From Spirosoma radiotolerans (GTDB taxonomy: Bacteria; Bacteroidota; Bacteroidia; Cytophagales; Spirosomataceae), in NCBI RefSeq assembly GCF_000974425.1, contig NZ_CP010429.1, positions 434,001-498,000 of the forward strand: a DNA stretch of 64,000 nucleotides, given 5' to 3'. How positions within the stretch are numbered: position 1 is the stretch's first letter; each line of letters starts with the position of its first letter. The position numbers and the translations under genes are program-made. The notes under the pieces are model-generated. The model was given only the letters and a program-made list of their open reading frames with translations. It was not told the origin of the DNA and ran no database searches. Positions 1 through 11,900 of this stretch are shown piece by piece.

Positions 1-3000
1 ACGGTGACGGGCCTGAGCCTGGGCAGCTCAGTGACACTGACGGCAGTCAACAGCTGCTCGGTGAGCCAGGTGACGTCCATCAGCAGTCCCGTCTGTGCGC
101 CGGTCTGTCAGTCACCGGTCTTGACGGTGACGGGTCCGGTATGTGATCCGGTGACGGGCTTGAGCACGGTGAGCTATGCGGTGAGTGCAGGAGCCAGTGT
201 GAGCAGCACCTCCGGGAATGTCAATTCTACTTTACAGATCATAACAGGCATTGCCGCCAACACGCCGGTGGTGGTAACGGCCAGCGTAGCGGGGGGCTGC
301 AGCACCAGCCGGACGGTGGTGACCGGAGCGGTGTGCACCACCTGTGCCACAGCCATCAACCTCTCGACGGGCAACGCTATCTGTCTGAATGGCACCAGCT
401 ACGTAGCCAGTGTGACGGCTACCGCAGGAGCCAGCCTGAGTGTGCTGGGCGGTACGATCAGCGGGAACACGGTGACCGGTACGGTGGGCAGCAGTGTGAC
501 GGTGGTGGCCTCCATTGCCGGATGTGCCTCCCAGACTCAGATCATCACCAGCCCGGCTTCGTGCACGGGTACGCCCTGTAACCCGGGTGGTCCTCTGGTG
601 AGTGCGGTGGCGGGCTGTGACAACAACGGCAGCACCTACAGTGTGGTCTTCACCGCCCCCACGGGGGTGAGCGTGACGGCCAGTGCGGGCACCCTCGTAG
701 GCAATACGATAACGGGCCTGAGCCTGGGCAGCTTGGTGACCTTGACGGCGGTCAACAGCTGTTCGCTCACCCAGGTGACGTCCATCAGCAGTCCCGTCTG
801 TGCGCCGGTCTGTCAGTCACCGGTGCTAACGCTAACGGGTCCGGTGTGTGATCCGGTGACGGGTCTGAGCACGGTGAGCTATGCGGTGAGTGCAGGAGCC
901 AGTGTGAGCAGCACTTCCGGGAATGTCAATTCTACTTTACAGATCATAACGGGCATTGCCGCCAACACGCCGGTGGTGGTAACAGCCAGCGTAGCGGGGG
1001 GCTGCAGCACCAGCCGGACGGTAGTGACCGGAGCGGTGTGCACCACCTGTGCCACAGCCATCAACCTCTCGACGGGCAACGCCATCTGTCTGAATGGCAC
1101 CAGCTATGTAGCCAGTGTGACGGCTACCGCGGGAGCTACTATAACGGCCTTTGGAGGCACAGTGATTCCCTTCTTAGGTATAGTGACGGGTACGGTGGGT
1201 ACGAATGTGACGGTGGTAGCCTCCATCGCCGGATGTGCCTCGCAGACCCAAGTGATTGGTAGCCCAACCTTGTGTAATCAGCCATGCCCAACGAGTTCGC
1301 TAATGAGTGTCAGTGGCCCACTTTGTGACGGTAACGGTTTAACATACTCGGTACACGTTACCGCGCCAGGCGGGGTGACGGTGACAACGAGCAGTGGCAC
1401 GGTTATCAATGGTGTGGTGAGTGGTATTAGTATAGATACTCCTCTATCCCTGACAGCAATAAATAATAATTGCTCGCTGATGCAGGTGGTGACTGTGAAT
1501 CCGCCAATCTGTCCGGTGGTGTGTCCCACGCCGATCGGGCTGAACCTGGTGGTGACGGCGGCCCAGTGTGGCTCGGCCACGGGTCAGATCACGGCTACGC
1601 CTACCAACGGCTCGGGGTCGTATACCTACAAGTGGAACACGGGCCAGAGCGGTCAGACCCTGAGTGGTCTGGTGGCCGGGGTGTACTCGGTGACGGTGAG
1701 TGACGCCAACGGCTGCACGGGAGTGAGCGGGTCGATCGACCTGCCGGGCTCGCAGGCGCCGGTGGTGAGCCTGGTGCGTGTGTCGCCAGCGGCCTGTGGT
1801 CAGGCGACGGGGTCCATCAGTGTGAGTGCCAGCGGAGGCCAGTTGCCCTATCAGTATCAGTGGAGTAACGGAGCCAGCACCAGCAGCGTGAGCGGGCTGA
1901 GTGCAGGGCAGTATACGGTAACGGTGAGTGACGGCAGTGGCTGTGCCAGCACCCTGAGTGTGGGTGTGGTGGGCAGCAGCAGCCTGAGTCTGGTGACGGC
2001 TAGTAGCCCGGCGGCCTGTGGGCAGGCCAGCGGCACGGCCAGCGTGAGCGTGAGCGGGGGCAGCGGCTCCTACACCTACCAGTGGAGTAACGGAGCCAGC
2101 ACGGCCAGCCTGAGTGGTCTGGTGGCGGGTGCCTACTCGGTGACGGTGAGTGACGGAGCGGGCTGCCGCAGCACGGCCACGGTGAACGTCAACTCGGTGA
2201 GCGGTCCCCAGCTGACGCTGACTCCTGTGGATGCGGCTTGTCATGGCTCGGCCAGCGGCAGCGTGAGCGTAGGGGTGACGGGGGGCAGCGGCTCCTACAC
2301 CTACCGGTGGAGCAACGGCTCGACGAGTGCCAGCCTGAGTGGGCTGGTGGCGGGCACCTACTCGGTGAGCGTCACGGATGGGTCGGGTTGTGTGGCCAGT
2401 GGTCAGGTGACGGTGGGTGAACCGGCGATCATCCTGGCGGTCTACAACCCCGTACGGGGGGTGTGCCCCTCGGTGGTGGGAGACATTGTGCCGGTAAGCA
2501 TCAGCGGGGGCAGTGCTCCCTACACCTACCGGTGGAACACGGGGGCGACGAGTGCGGGTCTGACAGGGGTCAGTTCGGGCACCTACACGGTAACCATCAC
2601 CGATGCCCGGGGCTGCGTAGCCACTGGCTCGGCGGTGCTGGTGGCCCCCACCTGTCCGGTGGTGTGTCCCACGCCGATCGGGCTGAACCTGGTGGTGACG
2701 GCGGCCCAGTGTGGCTCGGCCACGGGTCAGATCACGGCCAGTGTCACCAGCGGAGTAGCCCCTTACAGTTACGTGTGGAGCAACGGCCAGAGCGGCCGAA
2801 GCCTGAGCGGGCTGGCTTCGGGTATCTACTCGGTGACGGTGACCGATGGTAACGGCTGCACGGGTGTGGTGAGTAATGTCACCCTGCCAGGCAGTCAGGC
2901 ACCGACCGTGTCGCTGGTGAGTGTCAGCCCGGCGGCCTGTGGGCAAGCCAGTGGCGGTGCCAGTGTGAGTGCCAGTGGAGGCAGTGGTGCCTACACTTAC

Positions 3001-5853
3001 CAGTGGAGCAACGGGGCCAGCACCAGCAGTGTGAGTGGTCTATCGGCGGGCAGTTATACGGTGAGTGTCTTTGACGGCAGTGGGTGTCAGGGTCTGCTGA
3101 CGGTGGTAGTGCCGGGCAGCTCGAGCCTGAGCCTGACGGCTTCGGCTACCCCGGCGGCCTGTGGCAATGCCAGTGGCAGTGCCAGTGTGAGTGCCAGTGG
3201 TGGCACCACACCATATCAATACAAGTGGAGCAGTGGGGCCCTAACGGCCAGCGTGAGCGGTCTGGCTTCGGGAGCTTACTCGGTGACGGTGAGCGATGCG
3301 GGTGGCTGCTCGGCGACAATGACGGTGAACGTCAACTCGGTGAGCGGTCCTAGTCTGAGTGTCAACGCGACACCGGCAGCCTGCAACGCCACGGCCAGTG
3401 GCAGTGCCACGGCGGTAGCTAGCGGAGGCAGTGGTGTCTACACCTACCAGTGGAGCAGTGGTCAGAGTACCAGTGTGGTGAGCGGTCTATCAGCGGGTAC
3501 CTACACGGTGAGTGTGACCGATGGCAACGGCTGCAAAGCCAGCCAGCAGGTGGTCATCAGCCAGCCCGCTGCGATCCTGGCCATCTACAGTCCGGCACGC
3601 ATCGTGTGTCCCTCGACGGTGGGCAGCATCACCCAGGTGAGCATCAGCGGGGGCACGGCTCCCTACAGCTACAGCTGGAGCAACGGGGCAACCAGTGCAG
3701 GTCTGAATAACGTGGGTGCGGGTAGTTACACGGTGACCATCACCGATGCCCGGGGCTGCGTGGCCACCGGTACGGCGACTCTCACCCCCGCCAATTGTCC
3801 GCCCGTGTGCCCACCCCTGGGCATCAACCTGGTGGTGACGGCGGCTGAGTGCGGCTCGGCCACGGGTCAGATCACGGCTAGTCTCACCAGTGGCACCGCT
3901 CCTTACACTTACGTGTGGAGCAATGGCCAGAATGGTCCGACCATCACCGGTCTCTCCTCAGGGGTGTATTCGGTGACGGTGACCGATGGTAACGGCTGCA
4001 CAGGCGTGAGTGGGTCGATCAACCTGCCGGGGTCTCAGGCACCGGCCGTGTCGCTGGTGAGTGTCAGCCCGGCGGCCTGTGGGCAAGCCACGGGCGGTGC
4101 CAGTGTGAGTGCCAGTGGAGGCCTGGCTCCTTACTCCTACAGTTGGAGCAACGGGGCCAGCACCAGCAGCGTGAGCGGTCTATCGGTGGGCACCTACACG
4201 GTGCGAGTGCTTGACGGCAGTGGGTGTCAGGGTCTGCTGACGGTGGTAGTGCCGGGCAGCTCGAGTCTGAGCCTGACGGCATCGGCCACGCCAGCGGCCT
4301 GTGGCAGTGCCAGCGGCAGTGCGGGTGTGGTGGTCAGCGGGGGTACCCGTCCGTATCAGTATAAATGGAGTAACGGGGCCATCACGGCCAGCGTGTCTGG
4401 CTTGGTCTCGGGGGCTTACTCGGTGAGCGTGACCGACGCGGGCGGCTGCTCGGCAACGGCGACGGTGAACGTCAACAGCGTGAGCGGTCCGAGCCTGAGT
4501 GTGAACTCGGCGGGGGCCTCCTGCAACGCCACGGCCAGTGGCAGTGCAACGGCGGTGGTCAGCGGGGGCCTTGCTCCTTACAGCTACAGCTGGAGCAACG
4601 GGGCCAGCACCAGCAGCGTGAGCGGTCTATCAGCGGGCACCTACACGGTTCGTGTGACCGATGGCAACGGTTGCCAGGCCAGCCAGCAGGTGGTCATCAG
4701 CCAGCCCGCTGCGATCCTGGCCATCTACAGTCCGGCACGCATCGTGTGTCCCTCGACGGTGGGCAGCATCACCCAGGTGAGCATCAGCGGAGGCACGGCT
4801 CCCTACAGCTACAGCTGGAGCAACGGGGCAACCAGTGCAGGTCTGAATAACGTGGGTGCGGGTAGTTACACGGTGACCATCACCGATGCGCGGGGCTGCG
4901 TGGCCACCGGTACGGCTGCCATCCAGCCCGTCACCTGTGCCTCCTGCCTGAACGCCTTCGTCTATCTGCAGGGAGCCCTGGTCGATGCCGATGGCATCTG
5001 GCCAGTTAACCCCCCAACCGGGGCCAATAACGAACCACTGATGCGGGATGACCTGCGGGCGAAGAACCTGATTCCCCTGACCGATCCCTACCGGACGGCG
5101 CCTTACCTGGCCACCTTCTATCCGGGTGGTGCCGGCTCGATTGGGGCTCTGGATCCTTTCGCCGAGACAATTATCAACCCGGCGGTGGCTTTAGCGGCCC
5201 GTGGGGACAGTTCGGTGGTAGACTGGGTTCTCTTGGAGTTCCGGGATCCGGCCAGCCCTTCGGTGGTCAAGTACACCCGCTCAGGTCTGGTGCTTCGCAA
5301 CGGAGCGATCGTGGACATGGATGGTCGTTCGTGTCTGGACATCAGCCATGTGGCGGGGGGCAGTTACCAGGTAGCGGTGCGTCATCGCAATCACCTGGGG
5401 GTGATGACCCAATCGAGTGTGAGCTTGAACACGGGTTCGGTGAATGTGGCAGTGGACTTCCGCAAGTTGACACCCACCGAGATCTGGCATGATACGACGA
5501 ATCCAACGGTGGTGAGCCTGTATGGGGACAAAGAACGTCGGGATCTGTCATGGGCGGCTGGTTACTATGCCTTGTGGGGTGGGAATGCCAATCGGGATGA
5601 CAAGACGATCTACCAGGGGCAGCTCAACGATCCTCAGGAAGTCTTCAACCAGATCACAACCGCTCCTGGAAATATTTTCAACACACCTTCTTACATCCTG
5701 CCTGGGTACTACAGTGGGGATGTAAACATGGATGGAAAGACGATCTTCCAGGGCCAGGAGAATGACACCCATATCATATACAACATCATGATTCAACACC
5801 CAAGCAATGTCCTCAATAATCCTTCCTTCATCATTAGGCAACAATTGCCATAG
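1..5853 (+). CDS. Giant SprB-repeat surface adhesin, 5' end outside window
   Basis: Extracellular repeat adhesin of the SprB type, predicted to be displayed on the cell surface. The frame is open at base 1, so the start and signal peptide lie upstream; at least 1,950 residues are visible. Layout: two copies of a 235-residue cysteine-bearing repeat (to about residue 425), one divergent unit, then 15 SprB modules (about residues 510-1640). Each module carries a PY-Y-W-SNG core and a Y-V-V-D-GC end. A C-terminal domain follows (about 1644-1840), with VVDWVLLEFR and HRNHLGVMT motifs. The tail has two dockerin-like loops, NANRDDK near 1858 and DVNMDGK near 1904, each followed by (Y/F)QGQ-ND. I see no T9SS sorting domain at the end. 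The next gene encodes a similar protein. SprB modules are known from gliding adhesins; the ligand is unknown. Confidence 0.88.
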   Translation, partial: TVTGLSLGSSVTLTAVNSCSVSQVTSISSPVCAPVCQSPVLTVTGPVCDPVTGLSTVSYAVSAGASVSSTSGNVNSTLQIITGIAANTPVVVTASVAGGCSTSRTVVTGAVCTTCATAINLSTGNAICLNGTSYVASVTATAGASLSVLGGTISGNTVTGTVGSSVTVVASIAGCASQTQIITSPASCTGTPCNPGGPLVSAVAGCDNNGSTYSVVFTAPTGVSVTASAGTLVGNTITGLSLGSLVTLTAVNSCSLTQVTSISSPVCAPVCQSPVLTLTGPVCDPVTGLSTVSYAVSAGASVSSTSGNVNSTLQIITGIAANTPVVVTASVAGGCSTSRTVVTGAVCTTCATAINLSTGNAICLNGTSYVASVTATAGATITAFGGTVIPFLGIVTGTVGTNVTVVASIAGCASQTQVIGSPTLCNQPCPTSSLMSVSGPLCDGNGLTYSVHVTAPGGVTVTTSSGTVINGVVSGISIDTPLSLTAINNNCSLMQVVTVNPPICPVVCPTPIGLNLVVTAAQCGSATGQITATPTNGSGSYTYKWNTGQSGQTLSGLVAGVYSVTVSDANGCTGVSGSIDLPGSQAPVVSLVRVSPAACGQATGSISVSASGGQLPYQYQWSNGASTSSVSGLSAGQYTVTVSDGSGCASTLSVGVVGSSSLSLVTASSPAACGQASGTASVSVSGGSGSYTYQWSNGASTASLSGLVAGAYSVTVSDGAGCRSTATVNVNSVSGPQLTLTPVDAACHGSASGSVSVGVTGGSGSYTYRWSNGSTSASLSGLVAGTYSVSVTDGSGCVASGQVTVGEPAIILAVYNPVRGVCPSVVGDIVPVSISGGSAPYTYRWNTGATSAGLTGVSSGTYTVTITDARGCVATGSAVLVAPTCPVVCPTPIGLNLVVTAAQCGSATGQITASVTSGVAPYSYVWSNGQSGRSLSGLASGIYSVTVTDGNGCTGVVSNVTLPGSQAPTVSLVSVSPAACGQASGGASVSASGGSGAYTYQWSNGASTSSVSGLSAGSYTVSVFDGSGCQGLLTVVVPGSSSLSLTASATPAACGNASGSASVSASGGTTPYQYKWSSGALTASVSGLASGAYSVTVSDAGGCSATMTVNVNSVSGPSLSVNATPAACNATASGSATAVASGGSGVYTYQWSSGQSTSVVSGLSAGTYTVSVTDGNGCKASQQVVISQPAAILAIYSPARIVCPSTVGSITQVSISGGTAPYSYSWSNGATSAGLNNVGAGSYTVTITDARGCVATGTATLTPANCPPVCPPLGINLVVTAAECGSATGQITASLTSGTAPYTYVWSNGQNGPTITGLSSGVYSVTVTDGNGCTGVSGSINLPGSQAPAVSLVSVSPAACGQATGGASVSASGGLAPYSYSWSNGASTSSVSGLSVGTYTVRVLDGSGCQGLLTVVVPGSSSLSLTASATPAACGSASGSAGVVVSGGTRPYQYKWSNGAITASVSGLVSGAYSVSVTDAGGCSATATVNVNSVSGPSLSVNSAGASCNATASGSATAVVSGGLAPYSYSWSNGASTSSVSGLSAGTYTVRVTDGNGCQASQQVVISQPAAILAIYSPARIVCPSTVGSITQVSISGGTAPYSYSWSNGATSAGLNNVGAGSYTVTITDARGCVATGTAAIQPVTCASCLNAFVYLQGALVDADGIWPVNPPTGANNEPLMRDDLRAKNLIPLTDPYRTAPYLATFYPGGAGSIGALDPFAETIINPAVALAARGDSSVVDWVLLEFRDPASPSVVKYTRSGLVLRNGAIVDMDGRSCLDISHVAGGSYQVAVRHRNHLGVMTQSSVSLNTGSVNVAVDFRKLTPTEIWHDTTNPTVVSLYGDKERRDLSWAAGYYALWGGNANRDDKTIYQGQLNDPQEVFNQITTAPGNIFNTPSYILPGYYSGDVNMDGKTIFQGQENDTHIIYNIMIQHPSNVLNNPSFIIRQQLP
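4..1262 (+). repeat. 705-bp tandem coding repeat
   Basis: Bases 7-707 and 712-1140 are near-identical copies with a 705-bp period (235 codons). The second copy diverges after about 1140. Each period encodes three cysteine-bearing beta-rich units: one beginning CQSPVLTVTGPVC, one beginning CTTCATAINL and one beginning PCNPGGPLVSAVAGC. The array probably continues left of the window. Confidence 0.85.
1531..4942 (+). repeat. Higher-order SprB array, three units of about 1140 bp
   Basis: The phrase encoding (G)LNLVVTAA recurs at about 1540, 2683 and 3823. The spacing is 1143 and 1140 bp, about 380 codons. Each unit holds five SprB modules, 15 in all. The fifth module of every unit is the distinctive one ending TITDARGC. 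Bases 3541-3770 and 4681-4910 are almost identical at an offset of exactly 1140. Confidence 0.85.
3574..4832 (+). repeat. 1.26-kb block duplicated in the next gene (copy 1)
   Basis: This stretch matches 9414-10672 at a constant offset of 5840 with no insertion or deletion. I see only scattered substitutions: 4548/10388, a cluster at about 4629-4632/10469-10472, and 4791/10631. Both edges lie inside SprB-coding sequence, and identity falls off sharply outside them. Confidence 0.88.
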
Positions 5854-5927
5854 GGATAGGCAGGACTTATATGGAATCATGAGAATGTATAGATGAACAC
5901 AACAAGTAGAAATTAAATCCGATTACC

Positions 5928-8900
5928 ATGAAAGCTGTAGAGAAAGTAATGTGGTTTAGACCCTGGATTCTGCTGCTCCTGCTGCTGGGTGGAGCCGCCA
6001 GACCATCTGTCCAGGCCCAGAATGTACCGGGCTGTGATCCCCTGGGCCGCACCCCCCTGGTTGATTTTCAATTGACCTACGATGTGGTGGCTAATCAGTA
6101 CACGGCCTGGTACGTCCCTACAGACAACACCCTGCATCGGGCCGTCACCGGCCAGTTTACCATCATCACGCCCAACGGGTTTACAACCCCAGGGAGTAAT
6201 GGTCGGGATGCCAACTTCCAGATCACCGACATCAATGGGAACTGGTCTGACTTTGTCATCGATAATGAACTGATCACTAGTGCTGGGCAAGTGGCTCTAC
6301 CGGCGTTAAGCGGGGTGGCGGTTCACCAAGTGGGCATGGCTCCAGCGGGGATCGATATCGATCCCGATGGGGCGGGTCCTCAAACTATAGCAACACCCGT
6401 TACGGCGGGTGTTGCTGTGCCCTTGTTTTCCTTTCCGGGCACGGGTTGTGCCTCGGTGGTCCGCATCCTGGTCAATGGTGAACCCATCCAGAATGCAATA
6501 ATGACTTTTGGTAGTAATGTCAATAATGAAATAACGCTACAGATACCGCGAGCCGCGGGCATCCCGGCTCTGGAACGCTACTGTAAGAATGCGACCCTCA
6601 ACACGGTAGCCCTGGTGTTACCCGACATTCAGGACGATACCCAAACCCTATGCGCGACAAGCTCTACTTATTCCAATAACTATTTTACCCAGGTGCTACG
6701 CAACTGGAACCCTGCCAACCTGCCCGCAGGCAGCAGTGTGGTGGCTACGGCTAACCAGCAGTGGGGCAGCTTCACGGTGAGCCCAGTTTCCTTGCAGGGC
6801 AATGTAAGTTTGAACCCTGGCACGGGGGCTTATACGCTGACCTATCCCACGGTGGGAGGGGTGATCCAGCCCGGTTCGTTAACGATCTGTAACACGCTGG
6901 GGGATAAATGTAACACGGCCAGTGATGGGGCGTGTGTGGTTATCTCCTGGGTTAGTTCAGGGTCAGTGTCGATTGCGGCTACTGGCCCGAACTGTGTCTC
7001 GAACGGTCCGGCCAGTGTCACCTTGACGTCAACGTCGGGATTCAGCAGTTACAGTTGGTTGGGTAGTGGTCTGACGGTCAGCAGTGGCAATCCGGTGACG
7101 GCGACGCTGAGTTCGGCAGGCGTTTATTCTTACACCGTCATCGCTGCAAATGCAACCGGGTGTAGTACAACGGCAACAACGTCATTTACACTGGCTAATA
7201 AACCAGTTATTGCAAGTGTTACATCAACTAATCCAACTTCCTGTCCAGGAACGGATGGGGTATTGACATTAAGCGGACTAGTGGCTGGACAGACTTACGC
7301 TATTAATTATTCAAAGAATGGGGCATCTCCCATCAGCCAAAATCTGACTGCAACGGGTTCTGGTCAGATCAGCCTGAGTGGCTTGACCACCGGTGTTTAT
7401 TCCATTTCTGCTTCTGCCGGTGGGTGTACCAGTGATCCTGTTTCCGCAACCTTAATCGATCCTACCCCGCCTGTTGCTCCAACGGTTACGGTCAATCCTT
7501 TAGGGTCTATCTGTTTGGGTAGCAGTGTTATATTAACGGCTACGGGGGCTGTTGGTGCCAGTTTCAACTGGACGGGCTCAACTTTGTCCCAGTCGACCGG
7601 TAGCTCGGTTACGGCAACTCCAGCTACGGCCGGAAGCTTTGTTTATACGGTAAGTCAAACGGTTGCAGGTTGTAATTCATTACCCGCCAGTGTGACCGTT
7701 ACGGTTAACCCGAAGCCAGGCATAACACTGTCTGCGCTGTCGACAACTGTTTGTGTGGGGGGAAGTATAGGCCTGACAGCCTCACCGTCTGGTGGGTTGC
7801 CGGGCTATACCTTTGCCTGGAGTGGTCCTAATTTTTCAACGACATCAACCGTCAGTACTATAAGCATTCCAAATGCTAGTATTTCCAATAGTGGTATTTA
7901 TTCGGTAATAGTTACCGATGCAAACCAGTGTTCAACAACGGCAACAACGCCCGTTGCGATCAATGTGATTAACTGCTGTTCGCTCTCGGCAACGGTGGCT
8001 ACCAGTCAATCCACTATCTGTGTGGGCAGCACAGTGACGTTATCAGTGAATGTCTCAGGTAATACAGGGCCACTAACTTTTCAGTGGAGCCCAGCCATCG
8101 TGGCTCCAGTTGTGGGTAGCCCGGGTGGAACAGTCAGTCCTACAGCGACGACGACCTATACCGTAGTCGTTACTGATACAGGTGTTCCCAATTGTTCGCG
8201 AACAGCAACCGTAACGGTCACCGTCAACCAGCCACCCGTGGTACAGGCCGCTCTTTCTTCAGGAACCGTTTGTCTGGGAAGTTCAGTCAATTTGACCGCG
8301 ACTATAAATACTAACAGTGTCGGACCTTATAGTTTTAGCTGGAAAGGTCCAAATGGATATACATCTTCCCAGCAAAATCCGATCATAGCCTCGGCTCAAG
8401 CTATCCAATCGGGTAGTTACACGGTGGTTGTAACGGATGCCAATGGCTGTAGTATAACAGCAACAACGCCGTTAGCCTTGTCTGTGATCAATTGTCCAGT
8501 ACCTTGTCCGGCCCCGATTGGCTTCAACCTGGTGGTGACGGCGGCCCAGTGCGGCTCGGCAACGGGTCAGATCACGGCCACGCCCGCCAGCGGCCTGGCT
8601 CCTTACAGCTATGTGTGGAGCAACGGCCAGAGCGGACAGACCATCAGTGGTCTGCTAGGGGGAGTGTACTCGGTGACCATCACCGATGCCAACGGCTGCA
8701 CGGGCGTGAGTGGCTCGATCAACCTGCCGGGCTCTCAGGCACCAATGGTCCGACTGGTGAGTGTCGCTCCGGCGGCCTGTGGGCAGTCGACGGGCGCCAT
8801 TAGTGTGAGTGCCAGCGGTGGCTTGCCGCCCTATGCCTACCAGTGGAGCAACGGTCTGTCGGGTAGCTCGGTGAGCGGTCTGTCGGCCGGGGTGTACACG

Positions 8901-11900
8901 GTAAGCGTGAGCGACGGCAGTGGCTGTGCCAGCACCCTAACGGTGAGTGTGCCGGGCAGCAGCAACCTAACCCTGGTGGCCAGTAGCCTTCCAGCGGCCT
9001 GTGGTCAGGCTGCTGGCAGTGTGAGTGTGAGTGTGAGTGGGGGCACAAGTCCTTATCAGTATAAATGGAGTAACGGCGCCATCACGGCCAGTGTGAGTGG
9101 GCTGGTCTCGGGCGCTTACTCGGTGACGGTGAGTGACGGGGGCGGCTGTAGCAGTGTGGCCTTGGTGAATGTCAACTCGGTGAGTGGTCCGGTGCTGACG
9201 TTGAGTTCAGTGGATGCGGCCTGTAATGCATCGGCCAGTGGCAGTGCGAGTGTGAGTGTGAGTGGGGGCAGTGGGCCGTATAGTTACTTCTGGAGCAATG
9301 GCCGGAGCGGCCAGACCATCAGTGGTCTGGTGGCCGGCGTGTACTCGGTGACGGTGGTGGATGGCAATGGCTGTCGGGCCAGTGGTCAGGTCACGGTCGG
9401 TCAGCCCGCTATGATCCTGGCCATCTACAGTCCGGCACGCATCGTGTGTCCCTCGACGGTGGGCAGCATCACCCAGGTGAGCATCAGCGGGGGCACGGCT
9501 CCCTACAGCTACAGCTGGAGCAACGGGGCAACCAGTGCAGGTCTGAATAACGTGGGTGCGGGTAGTTACACGGTGACCATCACCGATGCCCGGGGCTGCG
9601 TGGCCACCGGTACGGCGACTCTCACCCCCGCCAATTGTCCGCCCGTGTGCCCACCCCTGGGCATCAACCTGGTGGTGACGGCGGCTGAGTGCGGCTCGGC
9701 CACGGGTCAGATCACGGCTAGTCTCACCAGTGGCACCGCTCCTTACACTTACGTGTGGAGCAATGGCCAGAATGGTCCGACCATCACCGGTCTCTCCTCA
9801 GGGGTGTATTCGGTGACGGTGACCGATGGTAACGGCTGCACAGGCGTGAGTGGGTCGATCAACCTGCCGGGGTCTCAGGCACCGGCCGTGTCGCTGGTGA
9901 GTGTCAGCCCGGCGGCCTGTGGGCAAGCCACGGGCGGTGCCAGTGTGAGTGCCAGTGGAGGCCTGGCTCCTTACTCCTACAGTTGGAGCAACGGGGCCAG
10001 CACCAGCAGCGTGAGCGGTCTATCGGTGGGCACCTACACGGTGCGAGTGCTTGACGGCAGTGGGTGTCAGGGTCTGCTGACGGTGGTAGTGCCGGGCAGC
10101 TCGAGTCTGAGCCTGACGGCATCGGCCACGCCAGCGGCCTGTGGCAGTGCCAGCGGCAGTGCGGGTGTGGTGGTCAGCGGGGGTACCCGTCCGTATCAGT
10201 ATAAATGGAGTAACGGGGCCATCACGGCCAGCGTGTCTGGCTTGGTCTCGGGGGCTTACTCGGTGAGCGTGACCGACGCGGGCGGCTGCTCGGCAACGGC
10301 GACGGTGAACGTCAACAGCGTGAGCGGTCCGAGCCTGAGTGTGAACTCGGCGGGGGCCTCCTGCAACGCCACGGCCAGTGGCAGTGCGACGGCGGTGGTC
10401 AGCGGGGGCCTTGCTCCTTACAGCTACAGCTGGAGCAACGGGGCCAGCACCAGCAGCGTGAGCGGTCTGACGGCGGGCACCTACACGGTTCGTGTGACCG
10501 ATGGCAACGGTTGCCAGGCCAGCCAGCAGGTGGTCATCAGCCAGCCCGCTGCGATCCTGGCCATCTACAGTCCGGCACGCATCGTGTGTCCCTCGACGGT
10601 GGGCAGCATCACCCAGGTGAGCATCAGCGGGGGCACGGCTCCCTACAGCTACAGCTGGAGCAACGGGGCAACGACGCCGGGTCTGACGGGAGTCAGTTCG
10701 GGCACCTACACGGTGACCATCACCGATGCGCGGGGCTGCGTGGCCACCGGCTCGGCGGTGCTGGTGGCCCCCACCTGTCCGGTGGTGTGTGAGAAGCCAG
10801 TGTTAACGGTATCGACCCCGATCTGTAACAGTCTGGGCACGGGCTACACGGTGAGCTTCACCAGTAGCAGTACCAATGTGACAGTGAATACAGGTACCAT
10901 CAGCGGCAACACCATAACAGTGAACGGCCTGACGGATCTGGTAGTAACAGCCAACAATGGATTGGATTGTTTTAGCCGCCTGACGGTGCTGGCACCAACT
11001 TCGTGTCCAACACCAGGCAGCTGTACGTTAGTGCCGACGCTGACAGTGGGCCAGCCGGCATGTTTGGGCACGGGTCAGTATACGGTGAGCGTGAATGGAA
11101 CCAATGGAACCATCAGTACGTCAGCCGGTACGCTGTCAGGCAACACGGTGACGGCTAACATCGGCACCAACTTGGTGATCACCATCACAGGAGCCAATGG
11201 TTGTGGCAGTTACTCCGTAGGGGTCGTCTCGCCAGCTTCGTGTACCACGTCTTGTACCAATCCGCTGGTTTCCGTATCAGGACCGGTGTGTGGCAGCAAT
11301 GGAGTCTATGCAGTGAATGTGACACCCGCTAGTGGGGTAAGTCTGGTAGTCAGTGGAGGCACGCTTTTAGGCAATGTCATCACAGCGACCACCGGTACTC
11401 CGGTGAGTATCACCGCCCGGAATGGTAGTTGCGCCGATCAGGTGGTGGTGATTCGGCCGCCGGTTTGCCCACCCGCCTGTACGCAGCAAGAACTGATCGT
11501 CTTTAGCACGCCGGTTTGTCAGACCGCTACGCAGACTTATAGTGTGAACTACGTAGCTACGCCGGGTACGGTCATTGCGACCAACGCAGGAAATACGGCT
11601 GTCGTTGGTATCATTACAGGTATTCCAGTTGGCATTGTTCTGAGTGTAACCGCTACGAATGGCACGACCAACGCCTGTCCGCAGGTGAAAACGGTCAATC
11701 CGCCAGCGGGTTGTTCAACGGTAGTCTGTCCGGCACCAATGCTCACCTTCTGTAGCCCGCTCTGTAATCCAACAACGGGTGGCTTTACGTTCACCTTCAT
11801 TACCAACGGTACGAGCGTGACAGCCAGCAATGGGGCAACGGTGGACATGAAGACCGGGACGGTTACGGTACCAGCCGGTGTAACAGCGGTTACCGTAACA

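Noticed and set aside
1444-2946. 500-codon open frame on the minus strand inside the first adhesin
   Set aside because: It lies opposite the SprB array, has an unnatural Arg/His-rich composition and repeats with the plus-strand period. It is a by-product of GC-rich repetitive coding sequence.
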